64,000 nucleotides of DNA, taken from contig NZ_MVOG01000002.1 of the NCBI RefSeq assembly GCF_002286915.1, positions 22,163 to 86,162 on the forward strand, read 5' to 3'. Below the pieces are notes generated by a model. The model searched no databases. It saw only the letters and a list, made by a program, of their open reading frames with translations, and was not told where the DNA came from. Positions within the stretch are counted from its first letter, which is position 1; every line of letters starts with the position of its first letter. A program made the position numbers and the translations under genes. The stretch comes from Bifidobacterium italicum. Its GTDB lineage: Bacteria > Actinomycetota > Actinomycetes > Actinomycetales > Bifidobacteriaceae. Positions 8,393-19,227 of this stretch are shown here, piece after piece.

Positions 8393-9841
8393 TCAGGCAT
8401 TCGCCGCATGCACGTAGTCGTGCAGCGACGTACGCCAGTCGGTCGTCTCGTATCCGGCCGTCTCGATCTTCGCGAGATCGAGCGCGCTGTGGGTCGGGCG
8501 CGGGCTGACCGGCGCCTTCGCGTTCGCGAAGTACTCCGCCGTGCTGATCGGGCGCACACGCTCGCCGTTGCCGTTCGTCTCGGCGAACACCTCCTTGGCG
8601 ATCGCCGCCCAGCTGACCGGATCGCCCGAACCGGTCAGATTGTAGGTGCCGTAGGGCGCATCCGTGTCGAGCAGGAAGAAGATCGCCTTCGCCATGTCGT
8701 CGGTGAAGGTGAGGCGGCCGAACTGGTCGTCGACGACCGTCACCTCGTTCAGCGCATCGCCGTCGTCGGCGACGCGGTCGGACAGCCCCATCATCGTCCT
8801 GACGAAGTTGTGGCCGTCGCCGATCACCCAGCTCGACCGCAGGATGTAGTGCTTGTCGGCCGTCGCCACGGCGATGTCGCCGGCCGCCTTCGACTGCCCG
8901 TAGACGCCGAGCGGCGCGAAGGGCTCGTCCTCACGGTGCAGTTCGGTCGTGCCATCGAACACGTAGTCGGAGCTGACATGGACGAGCGTCAGATGGTGGC
9001 GCTGCGCCGTCTTCGCGAGCAGCGCCGGGCCTTCGGCGTTCGCCTTCCAAGCAAGCGTGCGGCCTTCGGGGGTCTCGGCCTTGTCCACGGCCGTGTATGC
9101 GCCGGCGTTGATGATCGCGCCGTAGAGGCTCCAGTCGATCTGCGCGTAGGCGTCCGGATCGGAGAAGTCGAATTCGTCGATGTCGGTGAATTCGTAGCCC
9201 TTGAGGCCGTGCGCCTCGACGTAGGCGCGGATCGCATGGCCGAGCTGGCCGTTGGCGCCGGTCACCAACGTGCGCTTCGGCTCCATCGGCTTGGCGTCTC
9301 TCAACATCGGATGGTGCAGGTCGGCCTCGCTGCGTTCCGATTCCTCAAGCGGGATCGGCCACTGGATGCCCAGCTCCGGATCGGCGAGGTTGACGAAGGT
9401 GTAGGTCTTCTTCATCTCGAGCGACCAGTGCGCATTGACGAGATAGGTGTAGGCGGTGCCGTCCTCGAGCGCCTGAAAGCTGTTGCCGACGCCGCGGGGC
9501 ACGAAGATCGCGCGCGACGGGTCGAGGCGCGTCGTGAAGACCTGCCCGAAGGAATCGCCGGGACGCAGGTCGACCCATGCGCCAAAGATCTCGCCGGTGG
9601 CGAGGGAGATGAACTTGTCCCACGGCTCGGCGTGGATGCCGCGCGTCACGCCGCGCTTGGCGTTGAAGCTGATGTTGTTCTGCACCGGTTCGAAGTCCTC
9701 GGGCAGGCCGAGCGCCGTCATCTTCGCCTTCTGCCAGTTCTCCTTGAACCAGCCGCGGTTGTCGCCGTGCACCGGCAGATCGAGGACGAGCAGTCCGGGG
9801 ATGTTCGTCGTCGTGACCTTGAGTTCCTTTTCGAATTCCAT
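8393..9841 (-). CDS. rmlCD: fused RmlC-RmlD: dTDP-4-keto sugar 3,5-epimerase and dTDP-rhamnose reductase
   Basis: About 482 residues made of two enzymes. Residues 1 to about 185 are the RmlC cupin, with the base His in R-G-I-H-A-E near 70. From about 190 an RmlD reductase begins: TGANGQLG dinucleotide site, SSDYVFDG near 290 and Y-G-Q-S-K (Tyr-x3-Lys) near 315. Together they turn dTDP-4-keto-6-deoxyglucose into dTDP-L-rhamnose. The fusion is known from bifidobacteria and some relatives; elsewhere these are two genes. GGAAGGAAC precedes ATGs at 9844 and 9841; an in-frame ATG further upstream (9898) lacks support. It sits between rmlB and rmlA. Confidence 0.93.
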   Translation of the reverse strand: MEFEKELKVTTTNIPGLLVLDLPVHGDNRGWFKENWQKAKMTALGLPEDFEPVQNNISFNAKRGVTRGIHAEPWDKFISLATGEIFGAWVDLRPGDSFGQVFTTRLDPSRAIFVPRGVGNSFQALEDGTAYTYLVNAHWSLEMKKTYTFVNLADPELGIQWPIPLEESERSEADLHHPMLRDAKPMEPKRTLVTGANGQLGHAIRAYVEAHGLKGYEFTDIDEFDFSDPDAYAQIDWSLYGAIINAGAYTAVDKAETPEGRTLAWKANAEGPALLAKTAQRHHLTLVHVSSDYVFDGTTELHREDEPFAPLGVYGQSKAAGDIAVATADKHYILRSSWVIGDGHNFVRTMMGLSDRVADDGDALNEVTVVDDQFGRLTFTDDMAKAIFFLLDTDAPYGTYNLTGSGDPVSWAAIAKEVFAETNGNGERVRPISTAEYFANAKAPVSPRPTHSALDLAKIETAGYETTDWRTSLHDYVHAANA

Positions 9842-9926
9842 CATGTTCCTTCCACGCTGTTGTTGACGGTTGCCGTCTCGACCCGAGATGGACCCCATCC
9901 ACGCCGACGGGGCCCACCATCGGCTA

Positions 9927-10970
<1,044 letters not shown>

Positions 10971-10976
10971 CTATCT

Positions 10977-12434
10977 TCAGCCCCTCTTCCGCAGCAGCTT
11001 CCTCAGGAAGAACAGCGCGCTCTCGTCGCGCAACGCCAGCAGCGTCGCCGCGTACACGACCGCATATGTCGTTCCCCGCACCGCAAAATCCACGAAGATG
11101 TTGTCAAAGCGCACGGTGCGCGCGAACACCGCGTTGCACAGCAGGACGAGCAGGCATCCCGCTACGGCGTGCATGATCGATCCGCCCAGCCGCAGCTGCC
11201 GCACCTGATCCCATGAGAAGCACAACGCCAGCGCGAACACCGTGCACTCCGCGACGACGATGCTGACGCAAGCCGCCGGCGCGCCGAAGGCGCGGATGCC
11301 CAACGCGTAGATGACGATGTTGATCGCCGCGCCGCTCGCCGTCGAGACGACGACCTTCTTCTCCCTGCGCAGCGGAATCAGGATGCCGTTCATCAGGAAC
11401 ACGCCCGGCGCCGTGAACGCGAGCGCGAAGGCGATGATCTCGAGCATCGGCACGGACTCGATGTACTTCGGGCCGCTGATGATCAGCACGATCGGCCTGC
11501 TGAGCGCGAACACCAGCACCGCGGCCGGCAGACAGACGACGATGACCGCGTTGAACAGCTTGTTGAGCAGCCGCAGATAGCCTTTCGGATCGTTCGAGGA
11601 CAGATACGACAGGCGCGGCATCGAGACGCCCGTCAGCGAATTGATGGCCTGCCGGATGATGACGTACACCTTCATCGCCACGCTGTACAGGCCGACCTGC
11701 ACGTCGCCGAGCATCGCGCCGACGAAGGTCGTGCCGGCGTTGCTGTAGATGGCCGTCGCCACGTTGTTCATGAACAGCGTCATGATCGGGTTGAAATGGC
11801 GCCGGATCCGCGGCGCGCGGGTCAGCGCGAGCCTCGCGTACCGGCGCGAATAGAAGAATCCCCAGATGTTCGCCGCCGATGTGGCGAACACGCTGATCGC
11901 CGCGTAGATGATGTAGTCGGAGGGCTTGTGCACGAGCGCGAACATGAGGATCAGCGAGACGACCTGCACGAGGATCGTGCGCACCGAGATGTAGAGGTAG
12001 TCCTCGAAGATCGAGTACAGCCATTCGACGCCCAGCGTCGTGAAGCCGATCGTCAGGCACTGGATGAACAGCAGCACCATGTACGCGTGCAGACTCGGGA
12101 TGACGGCGACCGTCACGAAGAAGGCCACATAGGCGATCGCCGAGGAGATGATGTTGATCGTGAAGATCTGCTGGGCGAATCGCGTCAGGCTTTCCTGATC
12201 GCGCTTGATCTTCGCGCCTTCGCGAATCGCGTAGTTCGTGATGCCGAGGCCGGCGAACAGCGCGAAATACGACACGATCGACTGTGAGTAATTGATCTTG
12301 CCGATGTTCTCCGCCCCCAGGATGCGGGACACGTAGGGGAAGGTGATCAACGGGAACAGCAGGCTGGACACGGTGCGCATCGAATTGAGCAACGCGTTGC
12401 GCGTCAGCGACGGGAGTTTGGTCTGTGAAGCCAT
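10977..12434 (-). CDS. wzx: Wzx-type oligosaccharide flippase
   Basis: 485 residues, polytopic, with about 12-14 hydrophobic helices. MATE/MOP superfamily polysaccharide transport type: opens N-A-L-L-N-S-M-R-T-V-S-S-L-L-F-P-L-I-T-F-P, followed by the conserved Y-V-S-R-I-L-G-A-E-N-I-G-K-I-N-Y segment. Such proteins flip undecaprenyl-linked repeat units across the membrane. It lies mid-operon between a GT2 gene and rmlB and is GC-rich like its neighbours. It is clearly a different subtype from the two flippases at 38.7 and 51.7 kb, which resemble each other. Confidence 0.9.
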   Translation of the reverse strand: MASQTKLPSLTRNALLNSMRTVSSLLFPLITFPYVSRILGAENIGKINYSQSIVSYFALFAGLGITNYAIREGAKIKRDQESLTRFAQQIFTINIISSAIAYVAFFVTVAVIPSLHAYMVLLFIQCLTIGFTTLGVEWLYSIFEDYLYISVRTILVQVVSLILMFALVHKPSDYIIYAAISVFATSAANIWGFFYSRRYARLALTRAPRIRRHFNPIMTLFMNNVATAIYSNAGTTFVGAMLGDVQVGLYSVAMKVYVIIRQAINSLTGVSMPRLSYLSSNDPKGYLRLLNKLFNAVIVVCLPAAVLVFALSRPIVLIISGPKYIESVPMLEIIAFALAFTAPGVFLMNGILIPLRREKKVVVSTASGAAINIVIYALGIRAFGAPAACVSIVVAECTVFALALCFSWDQVRQLRLGGSIMHAVAGCLLVLLCNAVFARTVRFDNIFVDFAVRGTTYAVVYAATLLALRDESALFFLRKLLRKRG

Positions 12435-12474
12435 ATCGATTTCTCTTGGATGTCGTGTGAAGCCGGTCCACGGC

Positions 12475-13386
12475 TCAGACGTAACGTTCGACGACGCGCA
12501 ACGAGTCGCGATGGTGCCGCAGATAATTGATCTGCTTGCGCCGCGGGTCGTGGTTGACCTGCGCCTCCGTCGACGCGTCCTCGGCGTGGCGCACGACGAT
12601 GCGAGGATCGTAGTACAGCGTCAGTCCCTGCCGCCGGCAGCGCAGCACGAGGATGTCCTCCTCCATGTACAGGAAGGTGCCCGGGTCGAACGGCTCCTCG
12701 AAGGCTTCGAGGAACGCCGGTGTGAATATCAGGCACGATCCGTGCAGCTTCACCGGCACGCATGCGCGCTGTCCCGCATGTTCCTGCGTCGAGGGAGTTG
12801 CGCCATCGGCGTCATGCCCACGGCCCGCGCCGCCCTTGAGCCGTTCGAACACGCCGTACAGATGCGTGCGCAGCAGCAGCAGGTTCCGGCGGATGTGCTT
12901 GCGCAGCGCGCGGATCTGCTGCGGCGAATCGACGACCGCGGACATCGGGTTCTGATGGCCGCCGTCCTTGCCCGAGATGATGTCCGGACCGATCACCGCG
13001 CAGCCGGTCGCCGCGTAATCCGCCACCGCCCGGCGCATCAGGCCGTCGTCCGCGAGCACCACGTCGTTGTTCAACGTGACGATGTAGTCGCAGCCCAGCT
13101 GCGTGCGGCAATACCCGTAGCCCCTGTTGTTGCCGCGCGCGAATCCCTCATTGGCGTCGTTGTGCAGCAGCACGACGTCGCCATCCTGCCCGTAGCGTCG
13201 CAGCAGACGCTCATAGCTGCCGTTCGCCGAATCGTTGTCGACGATGACGATCGTGTACCGTCCGTCCGCCTGCGCGCAGTGCCTGCGGATGGATTCGACG
13301 CATTTGACCGTCTCCTCGTCGACGAGGTAGTGCAGGATCACGAAGCCGAAGCGCGGCTCCGCCGTTGTCGTCGTCGTCACCGCCAT
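12475..13386 (-). CDS. family 2 glycosyltransferase
   Basis: 303 residues. GT-A fold: FVILHYL start, VDNDSANGS nucleotide loop, ANEGFARGNNRGY, the metal site in LNNDVVLADDG, and an LYMEEDILVLRCRRQGL acceptor-side motif. It resembles the rhamnosyl- or hexosyltransferase branch of GT2 and should act in the cytoplasm on the lipid-linked oligosaccharide; donor and acceptor are unknown. The ATG at 13386 is one base from the stop of the upstream gene, with GGGGA eight bases before it; the ATG at 13410 would overlap and lacks a ribosome site. A Gly/Ala/His-rich insert (GGAGRGHDADGATPSTQEHA) sits at about 190-210. Confidence 0.85.
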   Translation of the reverse strand: MAVTTTTTAEPRFGFVILHYLVDEETVKCVESIRRHCAQADGRYTIVIVDNDSANGSYERLLRRYGQDGDVVLLHNDANEGFARGNNRGYGYCRTQLGCDYIVTLNNDVVLADDGLMRRAVADYAATGCAVIGPDIISGKDGGHQNPMSAVVDSPQQIRALRKHIRRNLLLLRTHLYGVFERLKGGAGRGHDADGATPSTQEHAGQRACVPVKLHGSCLIFTPAFLEAFEEPFDPGTFLYMEEDILVLRCRRQGLTLYYDPRIVVRHAEDASTEAQVNHDPRRKQINYLRHHRDSLRVVERYV

Positions 13387-13387
13387 C

Positions 13388-14323
13388 TCACACGTCCCCG
13401 TCGAGCACATGGCGGAACAGCGTGGGCGCGCCGCCCACCTGCGTGTCGTAGTGCAGCTTGTACGTCAGCTTGTTGATGTAGGTGTCCGCCGGAAGCGTCG
13501 GCTTCGCCTTGACCAGATTGAGCTGCTCGGACATGTCGAAACTGGCGCTGTTGTTCGCGGGGACGGCGTCGATCATCGCCTTGACCTGCGGGATATGGGT
13601 GTAGGCGTTGTAGATGAACGAGTCAAACAGGAAGTACTCGGGAACGGCGTCGATGACGGAGAACACCTTGACGAAGCAGTCGTAGATGTACTTCATGAAC
13701 GGGTTGCCGGGCACCGAGGCCAGACAGTAGGTCGTCCACGGGTACTCGGCGCGCTTCCCTCTGATCGAATAGAACGGGTACTTGCCGAAATCCTTGGACA
13801 GGTCACCGGTCAGATACAGCGTGGAGTCGAGCCACACTCCCCCGTGACGGTACAGCAGCATGACGCGCAGCGCGTTGCAGAACGCGTTGATCGTCAACGT
13901 CCCGGCTTCGCGGCGGCGCACCAGCACGGGGTCGATCTGCGCGTATTCGCTGTAGTTGTCCTTCGTGATGACGATGACCTCGCGCCCGTTCGCATGCCTG
14001 ACGATGCTGTCGATGCAGGCGCGCACGACAGGCGGCGTGCGGTCGTCGATCCCCTGCCACCAAGCCACCCAGATCGGGCCGTCGTTCGTCTTCGGCAACG
14101 ACGCCATCGCCGCCGCGTCGAAGGGGATGTCCGCCATCTCCTTGCGCCACAGCGCGTCGTTGAACATCGCATAGTAGCGGTCCTTGCACCAATGCGTGCA
14201 GTGATACAGCACGCCCCATGCCGCGATGCCGGGTCCCAGCAGCTTCGTGCAGTTCTTCGCGGCGGACGCGATCTTGGAGAGCCGGTCAGGAAGATTGTGC
14301 AATATCGACATGGGCACCATCAT
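13388..14323 (-). CDS. capsular polysaccharide synthesis-type glycosyltransferase (Caps_synth)
   Basis: 311 residues. It belongs to the capsular polysaccharide synthesis / DXD-sugar family: GPIWVAWWQG, the metal-binding region GGVWLDSTLYLTGDLS, and a C-terminal YINKLTYKLHY. A hydrophobic segment near 29-42 may associate with the membrane. It is paralogous to the gene at 18331-19227 in the same operon, sharing WV-x-WWQG, PPVVRACIDSI, RHANGREV and YTHIPQV. The start is uncertain (ATG at 14323, 14320 or 14311), none with a strong ribosome site. It precedes the GT2 gene by one base. Confidence 0.82.
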   Translation of the reverse strand: MMVPMSILHNLPDRLSKIASAAKNCTKLLGPGIAAWGVLYHCTHWCKDRYYAMFNDALWRKEMADIPFDAAAMASLPKTNDGPIWVAWWQGIDDRTPPVVRACIDSIVRHANGREVIVITKDNYSEYAQIDPVLVRRREAGTLTINAFCNALRVMLLYRHGGVWLDSTLYLTGDLSKDFGKYPFYSIRGKRAEYPWTTYCLASVPGNPFMKYIYDCFVKVFSVIDAVPEYFLFDSFIYNAYTHIPQVKAMIDAVPANNSASFDMSEQLNLVKAKPTLPADTYINKLTYKLHYDTQVGGAPTLFRHVLDGDV

Positions 14324-14358
14324 ACGATGGGCGTTGTCTTAGCGAACAAGGCGGAAGA

Positions 14359-15441
14359 TCAGCCCCGCAGCGACTTCAGCCAGAGCAACGCCGCCATCGC
14401 GCCGTTCATCACAGGATCGGTCAGCGCCGCATACCGCAGACGTTCGCCACGGGACAACGCATGCCTGTCGACGCTGTGCATACGCGGGCGCAGCGTGCGC
14501 ATGCACTGAGCACAGGCGCGGCGCACATCACGCAGCCGATGCGGCTGGCTCGCGGCGGCCGCTTTGAGCTCCTGGAAATAGAGGTTCACCTGTTCGGCGT
14601 TCCACGCCCGGTACATCGCCTCGTCATCGAGCAATCCGTATGCGTCGAGCATCGAGGCGCTGACGTCGATCGCATGGTGGAAGGTGCCCTGCAGGATGCC
14701 GCCGTAGGTATGCGCCATCAGGTCGCTGACGCGGTAATAGTAGCCGGCGTAATCCAGATACACGATCCGGCGCGCGGCATGGAAGGCCTGGATGTTGAAC
14801 AGGTTGTCCTCCATGCGCGACAGCTGCGGATCGAAGCGCAGGCCGTTGCCGGTGATGAACGCATGACGGTACAGTTTGCCCCACGGCACGCCGATGGCCG
14901 TCACGAATCCCTTGCTCTGCAGATACGATCCGTCGAGCAGCTGATGGAACAGCGGCTGCTTCTCCTCCCTCGTGCTCGCGGTGAACGATTCTGGGAAGAA
15001 GCGCTGACGCGCCTTATGCTCCCCGTCGCAGGCGATGCAGGTGCTCATCACGATGTCGGGCGTGTCCTTCGTGCCCTCGCACACGTCGTACAACGTCCGC
15101 AGATACCCGTCCGCGACGTAGTCGTCGGGGTCGATGAAGCATATCCATGCGCCGCGCGCATGCGTAAGCCCCGTGTTGCGCGCCGAGGAGACGCCGCCGT
15201 TGGGCTGCCCGATGAGACGGACGCGCGGATCACGGTTCGCGAACTGCGTGATGATATCGGCCGTCTTGTCCGTCGATCCGTCGTCGACGGCGAGCACTTC
15301 GAAATCGGTGAAGGTCTGCCTGAGCAGCGATTCGAGGCATTCGCCGATGTATTCCTGCTGGTTGTAGATCGGTATGACGACCGATACCGCCGGCGTGCCC
15401 GCCTGAACGTCCGGATCTGCCATGACGCTGCCGTCCGTCAT
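14359..15441 (-). CDS. family 2 glycosyltransferase
   Basis: 360 residues. Typical GT2: VSVVIPIYNQQEYIGECLES, VDDGSTDKT, RNTGLTHARG, and the D-x-D-like FIDPDDYVA at the metal site; a long helical C-terminal half follows. The ATG at 15441 overlaps the upstream stop (ATGA), indicating coupling; a much longer in-frame extension runs through the neighbouring gene and is not used. An internal ATG at 15423 is an alternative. Sugar specificity cannot be read from sequence. Confidence 0.88.
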   Translation of the reverse strand: MTDGSVMADPDVQAGTPAVSVVIPIYNQQEYIGECLESLLRQTFTDFEVLAVDDGSTDKTADIITQFANRDPRVRLIGQPNGGVSSARNTGLTHARGAWICFIDPDDYVADGYLRTLYDVCEGTKDTPDIVMSTCIACDGEHKARQRFFPESFTASTREEKQPLFHQLLDGSYLQSKGFVTAIGVPWGKLYRHAFITGNGLRFDPQLSRMEDNLFNIQAFHAARRIVYLDYAGYYYRVSDLMAHTYGGILQGTFHHAIDVSASMLDAYGLLDDEAMYRAWNAEQVNLYFQELKAAAASQPHRLRDVRRACAQCMRTLRPRMHSVDRHALSRGERLRYAALTDPVMNGAMAALLWLKSLRG

Positions 15442-16334
15442 TTGCGATACTCCTCGACATGCATATGCGCACCGTCGCGGATGCCGCGCAGATAGGCGCG
15501 CAGCTTGGCGAAACGATGGCCTTCGAACACCAATGACAGCACCATCAGCATAGGAATCTCCGTGAGCCCCTCCAGACCGGTCCACCGATGGTACTTCTTC
15601 CAGAAGATGATGCGGTTGCGCGCCTGATAGTAGCAGCGCGAGGGGCCATAGCCGAGCTTGTACACCGGTTGCCACACGATTGTGCCGCCGGCTCCCCGGC
15701 GCGGCACCCTGATCGGGGTCCTCTCCGATTTGCCCTTCTCGTGGATCAGGCAGGCGCGGTTGTCCTTGACGATCGCATAGCCGTTGAGCAGCAGCCGTTC
15801 GTTGAAGTCGAAGTCCACGTAATCGATGAACAGCGCGTCGTCGAAACCGCCGACGGCGAGCGCCGCCTCGACGTCGTTGAGCGTCCCGGAGGTGATCGCG
15901 CCGTGTTTGGCCGCATGCGTGAGCCGTTCGAGCGCAGGCATCGTCATAGCCCGGTATTCGGCCATCGTCATGCGGTTGCGGTCGAGGATGAACGGGCTGA
16001 CCATCGCCACGTCGCCGGTCAGATGCCGTTCGAGTTCGTCGCACATGCCTTCCGTCGGCACGCTGTCCTGATCGAGCATCAGGATGTGCGCGTAGCCGCC
16101 GTCATGTGCGGCCGCGAGCAGCTGGTTGAGCGCGAACGCGATGCCGCGGTTCTCCGTGTCGGCGATCACCTGCACGTTGTCGAATTCGCCTTCGCACAGC
16201 GCACGCACGTCCTTCGCGTTCCCGGAGCCGTTCTCGTAGACGAACACCCGACGCACCTGCGGCGCGGTGGCGCGCAGGTTCGCCCGCAGCCGTTCAAGGT
16301 CGGGATTGAAGGAGACGATTCCAGCGCAACGCAT
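15438..16334 (-). CDS. rhamnosyltransferase-like family 2 glycosyltransferase
   Basis: 298 residues from the ATG at 16334, where GAGGAA lies about nine bases upstream; in-frame ATGs up to 16424 lack ribosome sites and would run towards the preceding gene. Features: C-A-G-I-V-S-F-N-P-D start, ENGSGN, TENRGIAFALNQLL, and MLDQDSVP as the metal site. This short pattern matches rhamnosyltransferases that use dTDP-rhamnose, which fits the rml genes in the operon, but specificity remains inferred. The C terminus (YYQARNRIIFWKKY) is the usual membrane-facing helix. Overlaps the next gene by four bases. Confidence 0.85.
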   Translation of the reverse strand: MRCAGIVSFNPDLERLRANLRATAPQVRRVFVYENGSGNAKDVRALCEGEFDNVQVIADTENRGIAFALNQLLAAAHDGGYAHILMLDQDSVPTEGMCDELERHLTGDVAMVSPFILDRNRMTMAEYRAMTMPALERLTHAAKHGAITSGTLNDVEAALAVGGFDDALFIDYVDFDFNERLLLNGYAIVKDNRACLIHEKGKSERTPIRVPRRGAGGTIVWQPVYKLGYGPSRCYYQARNRIIFWKKYHRWTGLEGLTEIPMLMVLSLVFEGHRFAKLRAYLRGIRDGAHMHVEEYRK

Positions 16335-16420
16335 CGGCGGCGGTTCCTCGATTCTATGAAAGCGGTTCCATGAAGACGGTTCGGAAAACGGATCGGTCAG
16401 GGCGGCCATGCCGTGCAACG

Positions 16421-17185
16421 TCACAGATGATGCAGGTACATGATCGACTTGACGCGCGATCTCAGATTAGCCTTCCACGCCGACTCGTCCGGCATGTACA
16501 CCGGGTATCGTTTGACGTCCAGCTGCTGGGCGTCCACCCAGACGTTGAGCAGACGCTCGGAGAGGAAGCCGAACAGACGCCTGTTGTAGGCATCGTATCC
16601 CGAGACGTCGAGCGTCGCGCGCGCTTCGTCGAGGATGCCGAACAGCCAGGTCATGTAGGCGTCGAAACGCGCTGCGGACATGACGAACATGTTGTAGCAG
16701 CTCAGGTCATGCCGATCCATCAGCGCGTCGAAGGCGGGGACGAACTCGGGGGTGCGCCTGTTCACGATCGCGCGCACCGTCTTGAGGTCGTCGATGTTGT
16801 GGAACTGCGCGAACTGCGTGCCGATCGTCTTCGTCAGCACCCACGGTTCGGGCAGGATGACGTCATGGCGTTCCAGATCCTGCGAGAACACCGAGGCGGG
16901 GACGATCTGCGTTTTGCGGTGGTCGGTGTAGAAGTAGCGGCGGTAATGCACGAATCCCACATTGTCGTTGCCCAGATCCGCGTTCTTCCACACCCAGTAC
17001 TGCGCCGTCAGTTCGCAGAACTCGGGATTGAGCGCCGAGATGTTGTCGCCGGTGTCGTCGCGCACCGCAATCGAGGCGGTGTTGTTCGCGGCGCCGGCGA
17101 GGATCGGCGTATAGCCGTCCGCATCCGGCGGGGTGAAGTCCTTATGGGAGACGATGTACATATGGGTGGATCGCCTATCCTGCAT
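16421..17185 (-). CDS. DUF4422 glycosyltransferase-like protein
   Basis: 254 residues. DUF4422 family found in capsule and EPS loci, presumed glycosyltransferase: MYIVSHKDF, NISALNPEFCELTAQYWVWKN as two short runs, and the signature GFVHYRRYF. GAGGGG at 17190-17196 fits the ATG at 17185; the ATG at 17200 would overlap the upstream stop as ATGA, and the ATG at 17161 gives a shorter protein. It lies between two GT2 genes. The substrate is unknown. Confidence 0.82.
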   Translation of the reverse strand: MQDRRSTHMYIVSHKDFTPPDADGYTPILAGAANNTASIAVRDDTGDNISALNPEFCELTAQYWVWKNADLGNDNVGFVHYRRYFYTDHRKTQIVPASVFSQDLERHDVILPEPWVLTKTIGTQFAQFHNIDDLKTVRAIVNRRTPEFVPAFDALMDRHDLSCYNMFVMSAARFDAYMTWLFGILDEARATLDVSGYDAYNRRLFGFLSERLLNVWVDAQQLDVKRYPVYMPDESAWKANLRSRVKSIMYLHHL

Positions 17186-17196
17186 CGTGGTCCCCC

Positions 17197-18081
17197 TCAT
17201 GCGCGCCGGGCCGCGCGCTTGGCGTCGATCTTGCCTTTGCGGTTGCCGACGTAGCGGAACACGCAATCGATGAAGAACGACCCCATGTCGACGATCCTGC
17301 CCTGCCTGAACAGGCCGTTCATCGTATGGCGCACCATCGCGAACCCCTCGCCGGCGATCGGCGCCGATCCGAGGATGTCGCGGTGCTTCTCCATCTCCAC
17401 GCCCTGAAGATAATTGCGCTTGTACTGCTGACGCCAGGTGAAGTTGTGTGAATGGACGACCGCGGCCTGCGCCTCGTAGACGACGTTCCAACCGGCATGC
17501 AGCAGCCGGGCGGCGATGAACATGTCCTCGTTCGTCAGCACCGGGTTCTCGAATCCCCCGACCTCCAGATACGCCGTACGCCGGTATGCGGCGCACACAT
17601 CGGATGCACGGAACGCGTTGATGCCCAGCCGTTGCACGTCCTGCGGCGTGATGGTGAAGGAATGCGGACCGTAGGTGTACTGCCGGACGAGCGTCTCCGC
17701 CGCGCGCGCGTCGGCACGCGGTATCTGCCGGCCGTAGACGAGCGCGACATGTTCCTCCTCGAACGGCGCCAGCACGGCATCGATGTAGCGGTCGCTTTCG
17801 GGAAGCGCATCCTGCGTGAGGAACAGCACGAAATCGCCGGTGCTTGCACGCAGGGCCATGTCCCTCGTGCCGCCATGGTTGAAGTCCTTGCGGTCGATGA
17901 CGATGAGCCGCACCTCGGGATGGCGGCGCACCAGTTCCCGCGTGTCGTCGTCGGAGGAGGAATCCACGACGATGATCTCATCGGGCGCCCTGCGCTGATG
18001 CTCCAAACTGGTCAGCAGCTCGTCAATCATCGTTCCCGCGTTCAACGTGGGAATGATGACTGAAACATTCGTCTGAGGCAT
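17197..18081 (-). CDS. family 2 glycosyltransferase, probable rhamnosyltransferase
   Basis: 294 residues. VSVIIPTLNAG start, VVDSSSDDDT, then RKDFNHGGTRDMAL, an FNHGGTR-type motif common in GT2 rhamnosyltransferases, and FLTQDALP at the metal site. A later GGFENPVLTNEDMFIAARLL supplies the catalytic acid region. GAAAGGA lies about eight bases before the ATG at 18081. A 250-bp gap separates it from the upstream Caps_synth gene (stop at 18331), the widest break in this operon after the DUF4422 block; an internal promoter there is possible, but no clear one was seen. Confidence 0.87.
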   Translation of the reverse strand: MPQTNVSVIIPTLNAGTMIDELLTSLEHQRRAPDEIIVVDSSSDDDTRELVRRHPEVRLIVIDRKDFNHGGTRDMALRASTGDFVLFLTQDALPESDRYIDAVLAPFEEEHVALVYGRQIPRADARAAETLVRQYTYGPHSFTITPQDVQRLGINAFRASDVCAAYRRTAYLEVGGFENPVLTNEDMFIAARLLHAGWNVVYEAQAAVVHSHNFTWRQQYKRNYLQGVEMEKHRDILGSAPIAGEGFAMVRHTMNGLFRQGRIVDMGSFFIDCVFRYVGNRKGKIDAKRAARRA

Positions 18082-18330
18082 CCTGGATTCCTTTCGGGAG
18101 CACCTAGCACTGCTGCGCGCACCGATGACGTATTCGTCCTGTAGGTCATCAGTGTAATCAATGCATGGTATGCGGTCTGCATATCGCCATGAGCTTGGCG
18201 CCGCGGCATGGTCGCAGACCACCATCGGCGACGATCACGAATGGCCATCGTAGCACACGAAACTCGGATGGCTCACTGCACCGGCTTCCCCGACCTAGCA
18301 AACGCAGCCACCTCGTTTCGTCCGCGCGCC

Positions 18331-19227
18331 TCACAACGTACCGTCGAGCACCTCCCCGTACACCGTGTGCGCGGCGGGGATTTGCCGCGTGTTCTTATAG
18401 GACAGCTTGTACGCATAGGTGTCGGACGGCAGTTCGACCGTCGCATCGGCGAGTTTGTCCGCCAGATACAGCCGGTGCAGGTTGTTGACCGGCTGCGCGT
18501 CGATCATCGAGCGCACCTGCGGGATGTGCGTGTAGGCCGCCGACATCATGACGTCGATCATGAAATAGTCGGGGATGTGATCCGTCAACGCATACAGCGT
18601 GGTAAAGGCCTGCAGCATATAGGCGAACAGCGGATTGCCCGGCTTGCCTCCCATGAAGTAGCCGGTCCAGTTGCGTGTGGGCGCCGTCTGATGATTCGGA
18701 ATCGAATAGAACGCATACCGCCTGATGTCATCGGAAAGGTCGGCCGTCAGGTACATCGTCGCGTCCATCCACATGCCGCCGTGCTCCTTCAGCACGGCGA
18801 AGCGGACGATGTCGGACAGCGTCGTGAGCGTGATCGCGCCCTCGTGCACCTTGCGCATGATCGATGGATCCAGCGACGCGTACCGATCAATCGTGTCCTT
18901 CGTGATGAGGCGGACCTCACGGCCGTTGGCATGTCGCTTGATGCTGTCGATGCAGGCGCGGACGACCGGCGGCTCGGATCCGTCCAGACCCTGCCACCAC
19001 ATGACCCATATGGGTCCGTCATTGGTCGCAGGCAGTGTGGCGATCGCGTCGGCATCGAAGGGGATGTCCTTCATGAAGCGGTTCCATGACGCCTCGACGA
19101 GCTTTTCATAATATGCCCCGATATTACGATGCGCCAGATGATGCAGCAGGCTCGTCATCCCCATCCGTGGCCCGTACAGGCGCGTCGCGCTGCGCACGTA
19201 CTGCAGTTTCGTGCCGATCTTTCCCAT
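18331..19227 (-). CDS. capsular polysaccharide synthesis-type glycosyltransferase (Caps_synth), second copy
   Basis: 298 residues. Same family as 13388-14323 and probably an old duplication: GPIWVMWWQG, PPVVRACIDSI, RHANGREVRLITKD, metal site GGMWMDATMYLTADLS, and C-terminal YAYKLSYKNT. AAGGAG lies four to five bases before the ATG at 19227; the earlier in-frame ATG at 19242 overlaps that site. It follows the UDP-glucose dehydrogenase by 85 bp. Two related but diverged copies imply two similar linkages in the repeat unit. Confidence 0.82.
   Translation of the reverse strand: MGKIGTKLQYVRSATRLYGPRMGMTSLLHHLAHRNIGAYYEKLVEASWNRFMKDIPFDADAIATLPATNDGPIWVMWWQGLDGSEPPVVRACIDSIKRHANGREVRLITKDTIDRYASLDPSIMRKVHEGAITLTTLSDIVRFAVLKEHGGMWMDATMYLTADLSDDIRRYAFYSIPNHQTAPTRNWTGYFMGGKPGNPLFAYMLQAFTTLYALTDHIPDYFMIDVMMSAAYTHIPQVRSMIDAQPVNNLHRLYLADKLADATVELPSDTYAYKLSYKNTRQIPAAHTVYGEVLDGTL

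Noticed and set aside
14359..16044. 561-codon version of the GT2 gene
   Set aside because: The first 200 codons overlap the rhamnosyltransferase-like gene in another frame; the real start is the ATGA overlap at 15441.
16421..17596. 391-codon version of the DUF4422 gene
   Set aside because: The first 130 or so codons are a shadow of the adjacent GT2 gene; the DUF4422 start with a ribosome site is at 17185.
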